A DNA stretch of 64,000 bases from Petrolisthes cinctipes (taxonomy: Eukaryota > Arthropoda > Malacostraca > Decapoda > Porcellanidae). The notes beneath the pieces were generated by a model. That model was not told where the DNA came from. It saw only the letters and a list, made by a program, of their open reading frames with translations, and did no database searches. Both the position numbers and the translations under genes were made by a program. Of this stretch, positions 42,359-53,632 are shown piece by piece (position 1 is the first letter of the stretch; every line of letters starts with the position of its first letter). Where the stretch lies: NCBI GenBank assembly GCA_033782935.1, contig JAWQEG010001385.1:186001-250000 (forward strand), read 5' to 3'.

Positions 42359-42622
42359 TCAGTTTTCGAAAACTGCTGCCACCGGCTCCTGCAGTTCATA
42401 CTCCTTCCATGCCTCCTCATATGCTATTCTATCTTCCTCACTATTGCCTACATTTTTCCTTAGTCTTCTACACTTCCTATTACTATCCTTCCTCACATTC
42501 TCAATATCTTCATTCCACCAGCTCTTCATCAATCTTCTTTTATTGCTATTCCTCACCCTTCCTATCCTTCTCTCACCCACCTCTGTCACTTTCCTAATCA
42601 GGGAATCATTCAGTTCATCCAC
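42359..42622 (-). pseudogene. LINE ORF2 linker fragment, block D copy 3
   Basis: 87 residues, same family as 31105-31374. The C-terminal end differs (VAAVFEN). Confidence 0.7.
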
Positions 42623-42626
42623 TCAG

Positions 42627-43504
42627 TCACAACCAGTGTTGCCAATTTTGTAGTACCAATTTCCCACAGATTAAGGATTTTTTTCCCACAGATTGAAATG
42701 AAGATCCCACAAAACAAATAAAGACAAATTTTATTGTTTCTTTTTAATGTACATGAATATTGTATTGATACATTTCTCCTCACTAAAGAAAAACAATTAC
42801 ATAATATTTGACAACCATATAACTGAACTTTGCTGAAGGTAAACTTAAAAATGCCAGTTTTATTTTCCGTAAAGACTTACTAGGCCTATGAGAACTTAGC
42901 TAAACAATGTTAATAATGACAATTAGATATACAGTATACATACCTACAGCCACAGATTCTTATTGTAGTACATCGAGCAATAATATTATTCTCCTCCTCC
43001 TCTTCAGAACCTTTAGAATTGAAACTTCTGATCATATCATCAGAAGGCTCAAAGTTTACACAGGATTGAAAATAATGAACCAATCCATACTTTATTTTTA
43101 ACAATTAATGCCTCTACTGACCTAACACTGAGACGATTTCTCAGTTTAGAGTGAACAACATTCATCTGTGAAAATATTCTTTCTACTGTGGCATTAGAAA
43201 ATGTAAGTGATAGTAATGACAAGACGAGGCCAAGAGGGTCCAAGGACTTCACTGTATGGTGGATGATGTGGGTGATAAAGCCTCGGGGGTAAAGTTGGGA
43301 TGGAGATTATTTGGGGGAGATCTTGACAAAGCTTGTCATTCCCTTTCTTCAAGACTCTCAAAATGTTGTGGATGTCACTCAGGTTACCTTTCTGCACAAC
43401 CAAGCACCATATGTGAAAGTGCTTTGAACCCAGCCAGAACCTTCTGAAGGACAACAACATTGACTTCTTTGGTAATGACGAGTGGTCCAGTAATTCTCCT
43501 CATC

Positions 43505-43510
<6 letters not shown>
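42627..43510 (-). pseudogene. hAT transposase C-terminal remnant, block D copy 3
   Basis: 43252-43049 encodes the SNATVERIFSQMN segment and 43460-43194 the shifted upstream piece, one residue shorter than in copies 1 and 2. A (GA)n tract of about 60 bp follows at 43510-43572. Confidence 0.75.
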
Positions 43511-43573
<63 letters not shown>

Positions 43574-43728
43574 ATGTAGGGTCAGAACAAGTATTTTTCT
43601 TTACCTATATCGTCGGGTCTTGCTATGGATGCAAACATAACTGTACCCCTTATAGTCCTTGGTAATGACAAGTGGCCCAGTAATTCTCCTCATCTGTGAA
43701 AATGTTGGATCTATCTTGAAGGACGAGG

Positions 43729-43941
43729 TTGAAAAAAAGGATGTTGTGTGAACCTCTATCAACTCCATTTAGTCGTACCAAGATGGAGGAGCACATCAAT
43801 GGTGTGCTTCGGGTAATGGAGTTCAACACGGAGCTTTTTGAGTCACTTTTGTCTTCCTACCCTGCTCGTCTTGAAGCTGTTCATGACGCCAATGGAAGCA
43901 ACACTGAATACTCACCTTGTCACCATACACCTACAATATAA
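43729..43941 (+). CDS. Unrecognised small ORF, block D copy 3
   Basis: 70 residues, identical to copy 1 except CHHTPTI for CHHTLTI. No known domain. Confidence 0.3.
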   Translation: MKKRMLCEPLSTPFSRTKMEEHINGVLRVMEFNTELFESLLSSYPARLEAVHDANGSNTEYSPCHHTPTI

Positions 43942-44036
43942 TGTGCTACCTCTTGATATTTTCAGTTTTTTCCTATCATGCTTAGGGGGGAGGGGAGCAA
44001 TCATTGTTTGCCACCGCTTACATTCAATGTTTTATT

Positions 44037-44114
44037 TCATGTGTGAACAGTTTTGTGTAACGTGAGTTGGGATTTGTCAGAAAACTTTTTACCACATTCA
44101 TTACATTTAAAATC
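44037..44114 (-). other. Extra zinc finger beyond the stop codon, copy 3
   Basis: Intact CNECGKKFSDKSQLTLHKTV, HT, TGA, followed by AATAAA, in frame after the TAG at 44115-44117. Confidence 0.8.
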
Positions 44115-44924
44115 CTATACCCTTGTATGAACTTTTATATGTACATTAAGGTGAGATTTCACACCAAACTTTTTACCACATTCTTCACATTCAAAGTCCT
44201 TCACTCCTGTGTGTATAAGCATGTGCTTGTTTAGATTACTCTTTGTCACAAACTTTTTACCACATTCTTTACATTCAAAGTTCTTCACTCCTGTGTGTAT
44301 AAGTATGTGCTTATTTAGATTACTCATTGTCACAAACTTTTTACCACATTCTTCACATTCAAAGTCCTTCACTCCTGTGTGTATAAGCATGTGTTGCTTT
44401 ATATCACCATTTCTCACAAACTTTTTACCACATTCTTCACATTCAAAGTTCTTCACTCCTGTGTGCATAAGTATGTGTTGCTTTAAATTATTCGTTGTCA
44501 CAAACTTTTTACCACATTCTTCACATTCAAAGTTCCTCTCTCCTGTGTGTATAAGTATGTGTCGCTTTAGTTTACCCTTTGTCACAAACTTTTTACCACA
44601 TTCTTTACATTTAAAGTTCTTCACTCCTGTGTGTATAAGTATGTGCTTCTTTAGATCACTCTTTCTCACAAACTTTTTACCACATTCTTCACATTCAAAG
44701 TTCCTCTCTCCTGTGTGAACAATGCTGTGTTTCTTAAGGTCAGATTTACAACTAAACTTTTTACCACACTCATCACACATAAACATTTTCTTTCCAGTAT
44801 GAGTCAACAAATGGTGAGTGAGATGGCATTTCCTACTAAACTTTTGACCACATTGTTGACAGACCAACTTGTTACACTTCTCTTCTCTGACAACATTGAT
44901 GGTGTCACTTCCTTCCACCTCCAT
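44115..44924 (-). CDS. C2H2 zinc-finger protein, 9 fingers (block D copy 3)
   Basis: Predicted 269 residues from MEVEGSD: 17-residue leader and nine 28-residue fingers. Helix segments in order: RKCHLTHH, CKSDLKKH, RKSDLKKH, TKGKLKRH, TTNNLKQH, RNGDIKQH, TMSNLNKH, TKSNLNKH, VKSHLNVH. Fingers 7-9 match fingers 3-5 of copy 2, so these two genes share their 3' part. The interior differs from copy 1. Stop TAG at 44115. The sequence upstream of the gene differs from copies 1 and 2 from about 45105 on (GTAATATTCTGGTGTCAGG), matching copy 4, so its promoter region may differ. Confidence 0.85.
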   Translation of the reverse strand: MEVEGSDTINVVREEKCNKLVCQQCGQKFSRKCHLTHHLLTHTGKKMFMCDECGKKFSCKSDLKKHSIVHTGERNFECEECGKKFVRKSDLKKHILIHTGVKNFKCKECGKKFVTKGKLKRHILIHTGERNFECEECGKKFVTTNNLKQHILMHTGVKNFECEECGKKFVRNGDIKQHMLIHTGVKDFECEECGKKFVTMSNLNKHILIHTGVKNFECKECGKKFVTKSNLNKHMLIHTGVKDFECEECGKKFGVKSHLNVHIKVHTRV

Positions 44925-45109
44925 CACTAACACAGCTTTATTCTGCCACCAATATGACCACTTGGTTATTACTGTTGTCAGGGCTGCCAACCACACTGTT
45001 ATTGGTGTCAGGGCTGCCAACCACAGTGTTACTTCATATGAATCTGAAACAATAACAATACCAGTCTTACATCATTTGAAGATTCAAACATTTACTGAAT
45101 ATTTACTGT

Positions 45110-45262
45110 AATATTCTGGTGTCAGGATTGTCACACTATTACTGGTGTTATCTGAAAGAAATATAACTATATTTTTACAGCAACCAGGAAGGAAATAGAA
45201 AGAAAAGAGGGAGAGTTGAAGAACTGAAAGCTAGTGACTGGGTCCGAAGGGGTGCCAAAACC
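45110..45262. other. Junction between block D and block A
   Basis: TGGTGTCAGGATTGTCACAC to GGTGCCAAAACCCTTCCC. The same junction occurs at 55165-55320, showing that D followed by A is an ancestral arrangement. Confidence 0.75.
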
Positions 45263-46808
45263 CTTCCCTAAAGTATTGGGTGTTTATTGAAAGAATAACA
45301 GTTTTGTAGCAGTGTTGCCAGATCCGGCTAGGTCCCAGTATTTTGCCCCGGTCATTTCGCGTACTTTACCACGGTCATTTCCCGGTAGTTTGCCCATGTT
45401 AGGTCCCGGTAGTTTGCCCAGGTTAGGTCCTGGTAGTTTGCCCAGATTAGGTCCTGGTAGTTTGCCCAGGTTAGGTCCCAGTAGTTTGAACAGTTTAGGT
45501 CCTAGTAGTTTGCCCAGGTTAGGTCCCGGTAGTTTGCCCAGGTTAGGTCCCGGTAGTTTGCCCAGGTTAGGTCCCGGTAGTTTACCCAGGTTAGGTCATG
45601 ATAGTTTGCCCAGGTTAGGTCCTGGTAGTTTGCCCAGGTTAGGTCCCTGTAGTCTGATGCGGTCTAGGTTATGTTAAGTCAGGTCAGGCTAATTTCAAAA
45701 TGCCCCATTTGAATATGCCCTATCTATGAAATGGGGCATTTGCGGAGGAAATACCATAGAAGAAAATAGTCTTAGAATGGTCTAAATTGGTGGGTAATGA
45801 AGGTAGAAATACCGTACTCAATAACGGTAATTCTTTCAATATTTACCGAAGTCTTAGAATGGTCTAAATAAGTGGGTAATGAAGGTAGAAAATAGTCTTA
45901 GAATGGTCTAAATTGGTGGGTAATGAAGGTAGAAAATAGTCTTAGAATGGTCTAAATAAGTGGGTAATGAAGGTAGAAAATAGTCTTAGAATGGTCTAAA
46001 TTAGTAGGTAATGAAGGTAGAAAATAGTCTTAGAATGGTCTAAATAAGTGGGTAATGAAGGTAGAAAATAGTCTTAGAATGGTCTAAATTAGTGGGTAAT
46101 GAAGGTAGAAAAACCGTACTCAATAACGGTAATTCTTTCAATATTTACCTATTTTTCCTTTAATTATGGCCCCAAACTATCCTCCTACCTCTTTGTATGT
46201 ATAGAAGGTCATTTAAGTGTTGAAATATAAAGTTACAAGTGATGGTAAATTGTTGATGCTGAACCTGCTGCTTTATTATTATTATGGTCAATATTTGTGA
46301 ATGTCAAATGAGCTCCTTCTTGTTATAATGTTATCATAAAACTATATATATAATAAATATAATATATCTCTCTATATATAACTGTGAGTGAATTATTATA
46401 ATGTCAACATCATATTTTTATATTTTATGTAAGGATATATTTCTATTAATAATGTTAATATTATACACAGTCTCTACATTGACTTGTATTGTTTATCATC
46501 ATCAGTGTTGCCAGATGCTGGGAAATTCGTCTGTTTTAGGGAATATTGAAGTCCACATAATAGGGACATTATATAAATATTGTTCATGAATAAACAGGGA
46601 AAGTTCTACCAGACCAAAAAATACCAAAAAGATAGTCAGTGATTAAGAGTAAACAGAAAATTATGAAGGTAAAAAAGTGAAATTGTAAAGGTAGTGTTAG
46701 GGAAATGATGTCAAATAGATCTGGCAACACTAACCATGATGGCCGCCGTACCACAGATCTATACACATAGAGTGATCGACCCTGTGTTATTAGATAGGGG
46801 AGGAGTGT
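45262..46808. repeat. Segmental duplication block A, copy 2 (short)
   Basis: Matches 1-1650 and 55318-56930. Contains the 24-bp minisatellite (45380-45660), hairpin (about 45695), 44-bp array with 37-bp motifs (45811-45847 and 46113-46149) and the AT-rich spacer. It breaks from the other copies at about 46809 (GAGGAGTGTC then GCAAGTCAG instead of ACCACAGG). Confidence 0.9.
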
Positions 46809-47094
46809 CGCAAGTCAGCCTGCTCGGCGGCCATTTTGAATAGTCCTTTGGCGCGCGCTTTGAACTCTCGTACGTACTTGTATAGTATGTTTCTATCCAC
46901 AGTTATTGACATTTCCCTGATTTGTAAAGCATTGTATCTTGTTATCTAATTATGCAGGTTTTGTTAAATCAATTAACAAGGCTAAGATAATGTCCATACG
47001 GAAAATTATGCAAAGAAATTAAACTTAAACTGGTTTATTAAACAAGACAAATATATATAACTGTAATCTGTCTCCCTCTCCCTCCACTTACCTT
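46809..47094. other. Unique spacer, no gene seen
   Basis: Starts CpG-rich (GGCGGCCATTTTG, GGCGCGCGC) and becomes AT-rich. No supported feature. Confidence 0.5.
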
Positions 47095-47740
47095 ACATAC
47101 ATACCTACATATTACTCTAGTGTGACATTTATACATACATACATATTACTCTAGTGTGACATACATACATATTACTCTAGTGTGACATACATACATATTA
47201 CTCTAGTGTGACATACATACATACATACTACTCTAGTGTGACATACATACATGCATATTATTATAGTGTGACATACATACATATTATTCTAGTGTTACAT
47301 ACATACATATTACTCTAGTGTGACATACATACATACAGTCATGGTCAATAATAATCATCCACATATGGGTAACTAACAATTTACTGTGTAATGTTTTCAT
47401 GTTCACATATTATTTTATTGTTTTAAGTAGTGTGTAGCTGTTTGTATTAAATTAAACAATGGCACTATACCTATTTATTGGAATGTTTATCAGCTAAGGA
47501 ACAGAGGGAAGCTGTCAAAATCTTACGTGAGTTACTCCTATATGGATGATTATTTTTGACCACAGCTGTACATACATACATACATATTACTCTAGTGTGA
47601 CATACATACATACATTCATATTATTCTAGTGTGACATATATACATACATACATATTACTCTAGTGACATACATTCATACACACATTCTAGTGTGACATAC
47701 ATACATACACACATATTACTCTAGTATGACATACATACAT
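47095..47740. repeat. (CATA)n / TATTACTCTAGTGTGACATA minisatellite
   Basis: Irregular units of about 25 bp joining ACATACATACATA to TTACTCTAGTGTGACATA. It is interrupted by the MITE at 47336-47568. Confidence 0.9.
47336..47568. mobile_element. Tc1/mariner-like MITE, 233 bp
   Basis: Begins CAGTCATGGTCAATAATAAT and ends in its inverse, AATAATCATCCATATAGGAG on the other strand preceded by CAGCTGTGGTCAA. TA flanks both ends (47334-47335 and 47569-47570), as in Tc1/mariner insertions. The termini show about 35 bp of inverted similarity. The interior ACTCTTAAC-type sequence has no transposase. It sits inside the CATA array. Confidence 0.8.
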
Positions 47741-47971
47741 TAATACTGAACAATGTGAACATAAAATACTTATCATGATAGAGATTAAGTACGTTGTACA
47801 TATATATTATAAGAAGGTGACTGTGGATGAATGCCAACGATAGTTTTGTTTACCTAACTCATTTCACCTTTTAACCGAAGTGTATTTATATTTAATCAGC
47901 CATTCACTGATATATCGGTTAAAGAAATACTTATTCATAATATTGTGAGTCACTATAATGTAGTTAATATA

Positions 47972-48417
47972 CAGTCGGTGTCAATAATAATCATCCATAT
48001 ATGGGTATCTCAAACAATTTGCTGTCTAATATTTTCACGTTCAAGATATGATGTTATTGTTTTAAGTAGTGTGTAGCTGCTTGTAGTAAATTAAAAGTTA
48101 TCCTGTGTGTATGTGTTTGTGTGTCATTGTTTTAAGTAGTGTGTAGCTGCTTGTATTAAATTAAAAGATGGTAGTTAACGTGTGTGTGTGTGTGTCATTG
48201 TTTTAAATAGTGTGTAGCTGCTTGTATTAAATTAAAAGATGGTAGTTAACGTGTGTGTGTGTGTTATTGTTTTAAGTAGTGTGTAGCTGCTTGTAGTAAA
48301 TTAAAATATGGTAGTTAACCTATTTATTGGAAAGTTTATCATCTAAGGAACAGAGGGAAGCTGTCAAACTCTTACCTGAGTTACCCCTATATGGATGATT
48401 ATATTTGACACCGACTG
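47972..48417. mobile_element. Tc1/mariner-like MITE, 446 bp, with internal tandem repeat
   Basis: Ends CAGTCGGTGTCAA are perfect inverses over 13 bp and similar for about 40 bp. TA flanks both ends (47970-47971 and 48418-48419). The same family as 47336-47568 (shared ATCATCCATATA and GGAACAGAGGGAAGCTGTCA). A segment of about 65 bp (TTGTTTTAAGTAGTGTGTAG) is present four times with GTGTGT spacers, which accounts for the extra length. Confidence 0.85.
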
Positions 48418-48539
48418 TACCATCATATCATCAATAAAAGACCGAATAAAAAATGAAATACTATCTTACCCTGGCATAATCTTACCTCCTCCCTTTTTCA
48501 CCCCTCAGAGTCCCCAATAAACTACACTAATAGATTTAG

Positions 48540-48915
48540 TGTTGATTCCACAGTGGTATTTGTTTGTTAGCTTCCCAACCAACCACACTTGTAAGGCTTC
48601 ATTATTTTAGGGTTGATTCCACAGTGGTATTGGTTTGTTAGCTTCCCAACCAACCACACTTGTAAGGCTTCATTATTTTAGGGTTGATTCCACAGTGGTA
48701 TTTGTTTGTTAGCTTCCCAACCAACCACACCTGTAAGGCTTCATTATTTTCCAAAAGCTGAGTATCCACATTCACAAAATTTATCCAACAGTTAGATAAT
48801 GATGATCACTGTATAGTTTACTTAACAAATTCATTAAGTAATTCACCCATAAGTCATTTAATATTAATAATAATAATAATAATACCAGTAATAATAATAA
48901 TAATACCAGAGTAAG
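48540..48915 (+). mobile_element. GATTCCACAGTGG-family TIR element, right end lost
   Basis: Left end GATTCCACAGTGG at about 48544, three 71-bp units, the AATTCATTAAGTAATTCACC segment and a short (AAT)n. The ACAAACCAATACC right terminus is absent. Same orientation as 5416-5863. Confidence 0.7.
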
Positions 48916-50097
48916 AGAGTAGTATCTACTGTGAAATAAGTGCCACCGCCATTATGATTCATGACAGACAACAGTATGATATTATTGAAAGTCATTAGCA
49001 ATGTTAGAAATGACTATTTTATCATGTCTACTTGTGTCACATCACATGATTCACTGCTAAATGTAATAATTATGGAAGATTATGTAATGGAAGATATAAG
49101 ATTACCAATATCAAGTAGATAGTGTACGGTAGGTTAGGTCTGTTTAAATATGCATATTTTTAGTCTCATTGGTGTTTTAGTAACATATACCTTTTTGAGT
49201 AATGGTATCCCTAATGAAAATCTGGCAAAACGAAACTAAAATGTAAAAAATACAACACAGCAACAACATTACTGTAAAAATATTAGTTGGTATCAGTAAA
49301 TGAACAATTTCCTAACGTTACAAGTTATCATTAACCTTATTCCTCAATGGTGACCACACACAAATAACCAAGCCCAATCTTACCAATAAACTAGTGTTAA
49401 AATGAATCCCCTGAATCAAACCAAACACAAAAGTTGGGCCAAATAACAGATAATGTAAAAAATTATGGATGTTTCTGAAGAAAAGTTCAGCAGTTCTAAT
49501 TAGGTTTATCAAGTGGAGTTAGGTTAGGTTAGGTCAGGGTTCTTTCCTCGTGATAATGAGGTAAGAAATTAATAGAACCAGAAATATGATGTAAAATTAT
49601 TATTATTTTTTTTTTTGGGGGGGGGAGAATTTACAAATCAAGACTGAGCTAGGCCAGAAAGAACTTAGAACTTGTAGTTTCAAATAAGGAGACTGAGAGG
49701 AAGCGAGACTGAGAGGAAGCAAGAAAGAGAGGAGGGACAGTTAAAGGATTAATAGGGAGTGGGTTAGATTTGAAGGGTTGCCAGACCCCTTAAATGTCCG
49801 TTGGTTAGGTCTGAAGGGATGCCAGAACCCCTTAAGTACTGTCCATATCACCACAGACAATACTTCCCCTTCAGGGTCCAAATTGAAGAGCAACTGCTTA
49901 AACTAATGACTGGGAAAATCATTTATGTTGTAAATCCTTGAATTGTTCAGTATTTCTCATGCAATACATAAGTCTCCTAATTAACTGTGCTTACACTACA
50001 TACTCAATATTACTCGAGTATGTGTGAGAATGGCACTACATTTTATTGTGCAACGAGGGATATATTATGTCATGGTCCTATTTCTCGGATAAGTTTA
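48916..50097. other. Unique spacer, no gene seen
   Basis: AT-rich. Two direct copies of GAAGGG(T/A)TGCCAGA.CCCCTTAA at about 49777 and 49816 resemble the start of block A. A short GAAGCGAGACTGAGA repeat lies near 49692-49725. Open frames are short and unconvincing. Confidence 0.6.
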
Positions 50098-50310
50098 TTA
50101 TTTCAATCTGAGGAAATCTATACTATCTTCGTTGGTGATCATGACTGACATTGGAGTGGTTCCTAATACTATACACTCTTTCTCAGTAGTCTCTCCAACA
50201 ACAACAAAGTGGTGCTCTTTGGTAATACAGCCAAAATGTATGTAGTCCTTCTTATTCTTTTTGGTACAGCCGAGTTGATTTATTATGTTTTCTACGGTGT
50301 TCGGTGTCAT
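50098..50310 (-). CDS. Hypothetical 70-residue ORF
   Basis: Minus-strand frame MTPNTVENIINQLGCTKKNK to SIDFLRLK of normal amino-acid complexity, with no repeat origin. No domain recognised. It could be a lone exon, a transposon fragment or chance. It sits in spacer between repeat blocks. Confidence 0.25.
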   Translation of the reverse strand: MTPNTVENIINQLGCTKKNKKDYIHFGCITKEHHFVVVGETTEKECIVLGTTPMSVMITNEDSIDFLRLK

Positions 50311-50344
50311 AACTCCACTTAGGGCTGCCTGGGGGTTGTCCTAA

Positions 50345-50474
50345 ATCCAAGCGTCGTAACTTAGGAAAGATGGCTGCCAAAGGTTTTGAGTATACCGTCA
50401 TAAGCGCACTGGGGAAGTTAGGACTCCCTAGCCGAGATAGGATGTCCTAAGTTGTTTTGAGTATCCGGCCCCAG
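50345..50474. repeat. Short interspersed repeat ending TTTTGAGTATCCGGCCCC
   Basis: The end is the exact inverse of GGGGCCGGATACTCAAA at 51956-51972. Both copies include GTCCTAA motifs (GATAGGATGTCCTAAGTTG; GAGTCCTAAGATAGG). The two may be independent copies of one short repeat in opposite orientation, or ends of one 1.6-kb element. Confidence 0.6.
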
Positions 50475-50625
50475 ATGGACAAAAATAATGGCGTCCTGTT
50501 TGCTTGCTTGGAATTGTTTCGAGGATTCAGTTGCTCCAGATTTACCAACACCGAATTTCCTCCTTAACTCCTCATCCAATCCATTCTACACCTAACCAGA
50601 CTCTCCATAGTAGGCTAACCATAAC
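50475..50625. repeat. Fragment of the GGAGGAATC family
   Basis: GGACAAAAATAATGGCGTCC to GAGGATTCAGTTGCTCCAGA matches 4030-4180. Confidence 0.6.
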
Positions 50626-50720
50626 GTGTTAGGGGGGTGCGGGAATAGGTTACAGGCTTTCTACCCCCCCCCCCCAGCATGTCCCCCTATTCCTGCACCC
50701 CCCCAAGCCTGTCTCCATAA
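50626..50720. mobile_element. Miniature G/C-rich foldback
   Basis: TTAGGGGGGTGCGGGAATAG, CAGGCTTTCTACCCC, then CCCCCTATTCCTGCACCCCC: one unit per arm around the usual CTTTCTACC centre. TTAA ends are not kept. Possibly a derivative of the elements at 7165, 13137 and 59633. Confidence 0.65.
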
Positions 50721-50917
50721 CACCAATCACCATCCCCAATAGATCATCCATCCTCACACCCCCAACGTAAACAAAGGTGAACAGACTCGAATACACCATA
50801 CAATTTATTCAACATAAATACAATAGTTGTACAGGAATATGAGTAGTTGCCAAGCACCTTGTAGTGGTCCAACCCACCTGCCGTAGTAGTGTGTAGTATT
50901 GTTGTTGTGTACAGTTG

Positions 50918-51628
50918 GAATGTAGGAAAAAATGGCACACGAATAAATGGCACCAGAAAAAATGGCACAGGAAAATATGGCACATTTTTCAGCATAGGAA
51001 AAAATGGCACACTTTTCAGCATTTACAGTAATTACAGGTATCAATTGGGTTTCGAATATTTCGCCATCATGAAACAACACTAACAATGGGAACCCTTTCG
51101 AATATTTCGTCATGGCTGATAGTGGTGGACCAGGGTCCAAGGAATGTTAGAGAGCAACTGAACAGAGTTCGAACAAGTGAATTTTCCAAACCATTCTAAA
51201 CGTTGAAAGAGGTTTGGAAGACTCACTTTTTCGAATTCTGTTTAGTTGCTCTCCAGCACTCCTTGGACCCTGGTCCAGCACTCTCAGCCATGGCTGTACA
51301 CTCGTGATACAAAATTTCTGACCAGAGTGTGAGGAGCAGAAAGCTTCAAATTGCCTGGTATTGCTCATTTCTCCACTCAATACACATTGTGTGGCTGAGT
51401 TCGAATGTAGGGTATGTGTGGTGCCTGCCATTCGTCTCTGATCAAGGATTACTTATCACGAGTGTATGTAACGGGCACTTATCAAAATGTAAAGAAATTA
51501 AATTTTAACACATTTTAGTTGAGTCTACTGTGCCATTTTTTCCTATCCTGAAAAATGTCCCATAATTTCCTGTGCCATTTTTTCTGGAGCCATTTATTCC
51601 TGTGCCATTTTTTCCGTCTACCGTACAG
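50918..51628. repeat. Nested palindrome: 100-bp outer arms and an inner 182-bp hairpin
   Basis: Outer arms about 50918-51018 and 51527-51628 share AATGGCAC(A/C) repeats in inverted order (AAAAAATGGCACAGGAATAA type). The inner hairpin 51111-51292 has arms of about 83 bp (CATGGCTGA...GGACCAGGGTCCAAGGA against TCCTTGGACCCTGGTCC...TCAGCCATG). Minus-strand frames across it (51147-51431) are not convincing genes. It may be a foldback transposon. Confidence 0.75.
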
Positions 51629-52689
51629 TTGGTGTGGAGAGAGACACGTGGCATCTTGGGTCTTGATGTCTTGGTGTGGCATTCATTGTGGCAGGTAAGG
51701 GAAGGAGAACCTTCCAGGTGGAGCACTGGTGAGATAGTGGCCAACGCTCGCCTAGCCAGGCACCGATCTTGGGCTGGTTGACAAGTGAGTATCAGATAGG
51801 TGAGATATAAGATGCATAAGGTGCTTGGTTCACTACACTACCACCAACACCACACTAGACTCCATCAATCCTAAAAAACTCTCTTCTCTCCGTACTCTAA
51901 TCATCAAGTTCCGCAGCATCATAAACAAAAGAGCCGCCTTTCACCAAACCCTCCAGGGGCCGGATACTCAAACGTGTCCTAATTTAGGGCAGCCACGCCA
52001 CCCTATCTGACTTAAGGAGTCCTAAGATAGGAACTGGGTCGTAGTTGCTTGTGATCATGGAGGGCAAACACGATGTATATGATCAGAGTTACACTAAAAA
52101 ATGGTAGGCCTGCTGTAAAAGTATACACGTAGTAGTCCTATACTCACCAAGGTAGCCTCCCAAGGTAGTTTCATGGTCACCGCTATTTTGGCCCAGCAGT
52201 AAGCAGTGTGGACACGTAGCCCACCAAACTTGGTGATGTAGCTACAGTCAGTCTGTTCCTTTCCTAGATTCTCTTAATAGTCATATTCTCTTTAGTAAGT
52301 CATATAATTTCTCTTTTCTTCTCAATCTATTATTTCTTTGTAAGGAGAGAGAGGTAAGGAAGGAAAGACTATGTAACAACAGGGGTTCATGTTACTAGCA
52401 GGGGTAAACAGACTCGCTTGTACAAGGTAACAATTTATTATGGGTAGCTTACAAGGTTTGGTAAGTACACTTGTTGAACCTGGACTCAGTTAGCAAGGTA
52501 GGCGAGGATAGTAGTTGTAGGTAGGCGAGCACCTTATAAAAGAGAGTCTGGCCTGCCGTGGCTGAGTAGAGCAGCTGCAGGAGGAAGCATGGTGTCTGGA
52601 GTAGGTGAGAGCGGTAGCTGGAGCAGGCGAGGTCAGCGGCAATAGAGGCGAGTCCAGGTGAGCAGCCAGCAGAAAAGAGACCAGGGCAT
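51629..52689. other. Spacer with one short interspersed repeat, no gene seen
   Basis: Includes GGGGCCGGATACTCAAA (51956-51972), the inverse partner of the 50345-50474 repeat. The rest is unique. Confidence 0.5.
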
Positions 52690-53372
52690 TTTTTTTTTTT
52701 TTTTTATGCTTATCACCCTTTGTTTTGGGAATTAAGGCAGTCATTTATTTTGTACTGTATGGTATTCATAAGGACGTCTTATGGGGGTGGTCAACTCTTC
52801 TCTGACCTGGAAGATGTTGGGGTCACGTCGTCGGGAGATGTGTTGTTGAAAACGGTCGAGGCGAGGAGAAGCAGTCATCCAAAATTTGGTGGTGTCAGGC
52901 AGCTGTTGTTGTGATGACTGGCTGTCCATCCTTCTTCTCCTCTTCCTCCTCCCGGCTGTCTGCCATTCCCCTCCATCTTCCAGGTCCATGTTGTCAATGG
53001 TGTTGCTATTGGTGTTGGAGGGGGAACTGGTGTCAGAGTCCTCCTCAGTCTTGAGGTCTTGTAGGGAAGGTTCAGGTGGTGGTGCCTTCATGCTGTTCGC
53101 CCAGTTGAGTGGGCGAGGCAACATCAACTGGTGACAGGGGTGGGCAAGAGGGGGTGGTGGTGTGTCTGTTCTGCTCCTCCCCAGTCGTGCAGGCTTGTTG
53201 CCTCGTTTCTTGGTGGTGGCTGTAGTGGTGGTTGCAGATCAGGAGAAATGGCTATTGGTGGTAAGCCATTTCACTTGAAGATGTCCAGGAGGTCAGAGAG
53301 ATGACATAGCCCTTCTGCAGCTAAGGCAACAGCAGTCTTGATGCAGACAGTGACAATGTCTGTCTGCTGCTG
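52690..53372 (-). pseudogene. Retroelement ORF1-like remnant with poly(A) tail
   Basis: Minus strand. About 53330 gives TDIVTVCIKTAVALAAEGLC, HLSDLLDIFK then a stop. Another frame near 53230 gives KKRGNKPARLGRSR. 53127-52741 is open (NWANSMKAPPPEPSLQDLKT, GGEWQTAGRRKRRRRMDSQS). About 48 bases after the stop a run of A (T on plus, 52689-52706) follows GGGTGATAAGCAT. The Pro-rich/basic composition, frameshifts and poly(A) fit the nucleic-acid-binding ORF1 of a LINE with ORF2 deleted. I cannot name the family, and a degenerated host retrocopy is the alternative. Confidence 0.5.
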
Positions 53373-53632
53373 CTATTGCTGCCGTGGTTGGGCATCAGCC
53401 ATCTTCCTTCCACGGGCATGGAGTGAGCCTAGGACCGGCACACTATCAGGTTCGGCTGAATGCTGGAGGGGGAGTTTGCCCTGTAGTGAAGTGGCAGGGG
53501 TAAACCAGCTTTGCTGTCGGGTCTTGCTAAAGATGCAAACATAACTGTACCCCTTATAGTCCTTGGTAATATTGAGTGGCCCAGTAATTCTCCTCATCTG
53601 CGAAAATGTTGGATCTATCTTGAAGGACGAGG

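Noticed and set aside
49318..49512. 64-residue minus-strand frame
   Set aside because: AT-rich chance frame with hydrophobic bias and no support from context.
51147..51431. 94-residue minus-strand frame
   Set aside because: It lies across a hairpin repeat and shows no recognisable protein features.
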